In this document: positions 60,701 to 64,000 of the stretch, one piece after another
Layout of the letters: every line of letters starts with the position of its first letter
Numbering within the stretch: the stretch's first letter is position 1
Origin: Gossypium raimondii
Lineage: Eukaryota; Streptophyta; Magnoliopsida; Malvales; Malvaceae
Reading direction: 5' to 3'
DNA: 64,000 nt
Assembly: GCF_025698545.1 (NCBI RefSeq)
Contig: NC_068576.1
Span: 57,386,094 to 57,450,093, forward strand
Notes under the pieces: model-generated
Told to the model about the DNA's origin: nothing
The model's database searches: none
What the model saw: the letters and a program-made list of their open reading frames with translations, nothing else
Program-made: the position numbers and the translations under genes

Positions 60701-63700
60701 ATCGATCATAGTTCATAACTTCCTTTCTGATCCAATCATAGTACAGAAGGGTCTACAGATTGATAAGATAAACAGAAAAATGAAGGCCTTGCTAGTTAGA
60801 ATCAGTCTTTTTTTTGGGTAAAGTAGAGAATGAACAGAAAGAAAGAAAGAGAGCATGTTTTCCATGCCTAGGAAGATATTGGTACAACAGTGACTCAAGG
60901 ACCTTTCAGTTATAGTTCATGGTTAGATATACTGTTCTTAAGTGTTTATCTAAGCACTTAATTGGGGCTTCCTTTGTGTGTTTTGCTTGTCATCTTTTTC
61001 ACGAACACCATATCTGAATTGCTTTTGGATAAGTGCTTTGCTGCATGCTGCCTTCTCTGTTTCGCATCGTGAAACAGCTCTGGGTGTGTTTGTTCAGTAA
61101 CTGAGCCTCGCTGCAGTACGATAAATTTTTTGGATTCTATAATTTGGTCCATGGAATCTTGAAATTCTGGATTAAATATTTTGGGTGGTAAATCTGCCTG
61201 AACATGGCTATTCTTAGACGTGTAATGTTATTCCTGTTATGTATCTATTTGCATGCATATAACTGTATCTATTTGCATGCCTGAACATGATATTTTCATT
61301 TTATATAACTGTAAGTTGGTTTCTGCATGCATATACACATGTTATGTATCTATTTGCATGTTAGTCTTCGACATCTCTTAACCAGTGTGTGATGTATATC
61401 TCCTGTAAAGTGATCTAAAGTCTTCTAATACAATCTGTTTCAGGTAGTTTATTTGCAGCGTGCTAAAGGAAGTTCTATGAATAGTACCAGCTCACCTTCC
61501 AGGCCTACAAAAACCCCATCCACTTCCGAAGTTGAGAATGCATCTGTTATAGATGTTCAAGGAAATGAAGCTAAAACAGAAAGAAGTGATGAGAAGGGAA
61601 TAAATATTGAGGGAGCAACCGAGGAAGGGATAAAAAGTGTGATAAATTTTCTTAAAAATAAAATTCCTGGATTAAAAGTCAAAGTCATGAATGTTGATGT
61701 TTCTGAGGACATAATGGTTAATGATTCTGTGGAGCAACTGATACAGGAAGATGATGAAGAAACATCATCCACCGAGAATTCTGAAGATGAAGCTAATGAT
61801 TTGGAAGAGATTCAGCCTGATGGAGTTGCTATGGGGGAGGGTGGCAATCCTGCAGATGACAGAAATGATTTGGATATGAAGCTTTTCATTGGTGGGCTTG
61901 TTCATAAAAATGAAGACGCTTCTACTAAGGATGAGTATATTCGTCTTCCAGCTGATATAAAGGACTTGGAGAGAGATTCTTTTCTGCTACATGTTCCCAA
62001 GAGGAATTTAGATAGTGATACCGGAGAAAGTAAAGCATCCAAGGTGAAAATAGCAGCCATTGCAGCTCAAGGTGTTTCTGAGCTTATGCCTCCAGATGTT
62101 GCCAAGGCATTTTGGAGTTCAGATAAGGCTTCTTCTAAGGTGAGATTTAATTCAATAATACATCAACATGTTCTCGTGTTACCAAAGTCTTTTTTTTGTT
62201 GGGTTAAGCATAAGATAACTGAAGCACTTCCAGATGTTTGATTCTAAGAACTCTTTCAACTTATAAAAACCGGACATCCTCTTCCTTTTGTGGGTTGGAT
62301 GACAATAAATTATCTGTAGTTACCATGCTCCCTGTTGGGTGCAATTGAAGTGCCGAGTAGCTGCTTTATTACCAGGTTGTGCCATTTCAGAAATAGAAGG
62401 AAATGCGGATTTTGAGTTGTAATAGTGGATGCTGTGCATAGGTTGACGTTTTTTTATAACCGAGTTTGATAATTAGCTGACCAAATGTTAATGCTATTTT
62501 AGGTTTCTAGAGATGTGCGCGAAATTGTCAAACTTGCTGTTAGTCAGGCACAGAAGCGGAGCAGGTTATCTGAGTATACAAAATTCAACCGAATTAGCAG
62601 TGACAATGGCAATTTAGACCCATTTGAGGGTGAGTATTCTTATGATATCTTTTTATTTTCTCTCCACATACCAAGCATCATCTATTGATACCAGCTGATT
62701 GAAATGTAGGCCTCTATGTTGGTGCATTTGGTCCTTATGGAACTGAAATAGTTCAGCTAAGGCGTAAATATGGTCGCTGGAGTGATGCAGATGATGAATC
62801 TTCAGATGTTGAGTTCTTTGAATATGTTGAAGCTGTGAAGCTAACCGGAGATCTCAATGTTCCGGCTGGCCAGGTTTTTTTTCATTTTATTGTATCTTAG
62901 ATAAATCTATTGATAGTTGTATTTCTAGCATGTGAGCAATCGGTATGCCTTTTACATCTTTAGGTTACTTTTCGTGCCAAAATTGGAAGGGAAAGCCGGC
63001 TCTCAAACCGTGGGTTGTATCCAGATGAGTTAGGAGTGGTAATTACTCTCTTTTGTCTCTATCTGTTTGTATGCTTCGATTACTATCTGAGGGGCATTAC
63101 CAGTACTGCACATTACCCGTGATTTCATGACTGTGGAAATGAGCAGGTCCTATTAACCTGGAAGTCCCATTTAGTAATTTACAAATGTTGAAAACCGAGA
63201 AGATCAATAATTTACTAATGGGAACTTTAAAGCTGCATGAAATGAAATAAATAGATTGTCATCCTATGACCATGAAAACCTACTTACCAGAAAATTTTCG
63301 ATTAATTCAATCCATCTATTGGACGTTTTCAGTAAACCATTAAGCATGCTCTAATGCTCATACAGACCAAGGCATGAACCTTGTTAGTGAATTCTTTCAT
63401 TTTCTTCCCTAGGTTGCATTATGAGAAGCAATGCTATCTGATATATTGTGTTCAATATGAACAATGTATTGAATTTGGGGTAAGATTTGCCTGAAATATC
63501 TCTACTATCTCATTCATTTGACTTTATTTAGAACCTCGTATTGAGTACGTTAATTCATACTTTTGAGACTTCTAATTGATGGGAAAAACTCTAAAATATA
63601 GGTTGCATGTTACAAAGGTCAGGGAAGAATAGCAGAATTTGGTTTCCGTAACCCGCGATGGGTCGATGGTGAACTTCTCCAACTTAATGGCAAGGTAATA

Positions 63701-63918
63701 AAATATTCAGAACTTTATGCTAATAATATGATGTGACTTGCAACTTAAAATTATTTTGTTGAGTTTTCAAAACTATATGAACTGAAGGAAAATCCCTTGT
63801 GGATGGTCATATGCAGGGCATTGGACCCTATGTCAAAGGAGCTGATCTAGGTTTCCTTTACATTGTGCCCGAGCAAAGTTTCCTTGTGCTATTCAACCGT
63901 TTAATATTACCAGATTGA
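57766..63918 (+). CDS. EX2: EXECUTER2, chloroplast singlet-oxygen signalling protein
   Basis: Plastid protein that, with EXECUTER1, relays singlet-oxygen stress from thylakoids to the nucleus. Exons: 57766-58101, 59022-59138, 59218-59283, 60087-60193, 60271-60352, 61444-62139, 62503-62629, 62710-62873, 62964-63038, 63602-63694, 63817-63918, joining to 654 aa, the EX2 size. The Ser-rich, acid-poor N-terminus ([20 protein letters not shown]) is a plausible transit peptide; that ATG is the first in the frame. A UVR-type helical repeat follows at about 113-135 ([20 protein letters not shown]), then [20 protein letters not shown], an acidic variable middle (exon 6), and the C-terminal DUF3506/SOS domain ([20 protein letters not shown]). 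W610 in [11 protein letters not shown] aligns with the oxidation-sensitive Trp643 of Arabidopsis EX1, as I remember it. The C-terminus [11 protein letters not shown] is closer to EX2 than EX1. Confidence 0.94.
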
Positions 63919-64000
63919 AATTAGTCTATTACTGATTTTGATCTCCCTTTGACACAACTAGAGATAAAGAAAGAACCTGACGATGAGGACCTATTTTGTG
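63919..64000 (+). other. Start of the EX2 3' UTR
   Basis: Follows the TGA at 63916-63918 and runs off the window. No feature can be assigned. Confidence 0.5.

Noticed and set aside
61557-61772. Serine-rich minus-strand frame in EX2 exon 6
   Set aside because: It is the complement of the acidic, Glu/Asp-rich codons of EX2.
63412-63420. Acceptor-like site followed by gttgcatta in EX2 intron 9
   Set aside because: It mimics the start of exon 10 (gttgcatgt) but runs into a stop at once. The exon at 63602 continues the conserved domain.
1-64000. CRISPR arrays, operons, tRNA or rRNA genes
   Set aside because: No regularly spaced repeats, no tRNA cloverleaf motifs and no rRNA-like blocks were seen; the gene structure is that of a plant nucleus. 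A covariance-model scan was not possible here.

Overview
This window is nuclear DNA of a flowering plant. The genes have GT-AG introns, long AT-rich spacers and many small transposons, and every recognisable protein is most like a dicot protein. Several dispersed repeat families look like ones common in cotton (Gossypium, Malvaceae). That assignment is from memory and is an inference, not a measurement.

Layout. 1-3394 is the decayed 3' part of a Ty3/Gypsy retrotransposon with an integrase-linked chromodomain. 5804-12093 (+) is ARGONAUTE1, 21 coding exons, 1059 codons, with its miR168 target site. It converges on 17993-12608 (-), a B55-type regulatory subunit of protein phosphatase 2A (14 exons, 499 aa). 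About 8.9 kb of transposon-rich spacer follows, including a 1155-bp foldback element. 26891-30118 (+) is a mitochondrial aldehyde dehydrogenase of the ALDH2B type (11 exons, 541 aa). A spacer with a LINE remnant and another foldback element leads to 37609-39651 (+), an intronless U-box E3 ligase of the PUB18/PUB19 type, preceded by a cluster of ACGTG boxes. 41397-43394 (+) is the tiny proteasome-lid gene DSS1/SEM1 (73 aa, two exons), with a hairpin MITE in its intron. 44343-45448 is a Mutator-like foldback element with a perfect 9-bp target duplication. 46597-46731 is a possible unrecognised small acidic-peptide gene. 52373-48795 (-) is a Raf-like kinase of the CBC1/CBC2 type (6 exons, 399 aa) whose introns are filled with MITEs. 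57766-63918 (+) is EXECUTER2 (11 exons, 654 aa), the chloroplast singlet-oxygen signalling protein.

The genes do not form an operon-like unit. Several act in stress and signalling: RNA silencing (AGO1), dephosphorylation (PP2A-B55), aldehyde detoxification (ALDH2B), ABA/drought ubiquitination (PUB18/19), proteasome assembly (DSS1), guard-cell light/CO2 signalling (CBC) and chloroplast reactive-oxygen signalling (EX2). Exon borders were set by hand from reading frame, GT/AG sites and family conservation. All the gene models close in frame.

The most unusual content is the number of hairpin-forming, non-autonomous DNA transposons: large foldbacks at 24924-26078 and 44343-45448, a smaller one at 34800-35226, a TA-flanked hairpin in the DSS1 intron, and a roughly 350-bp family present at least seven times, three of them in separate introns of the CBC kinase gene.
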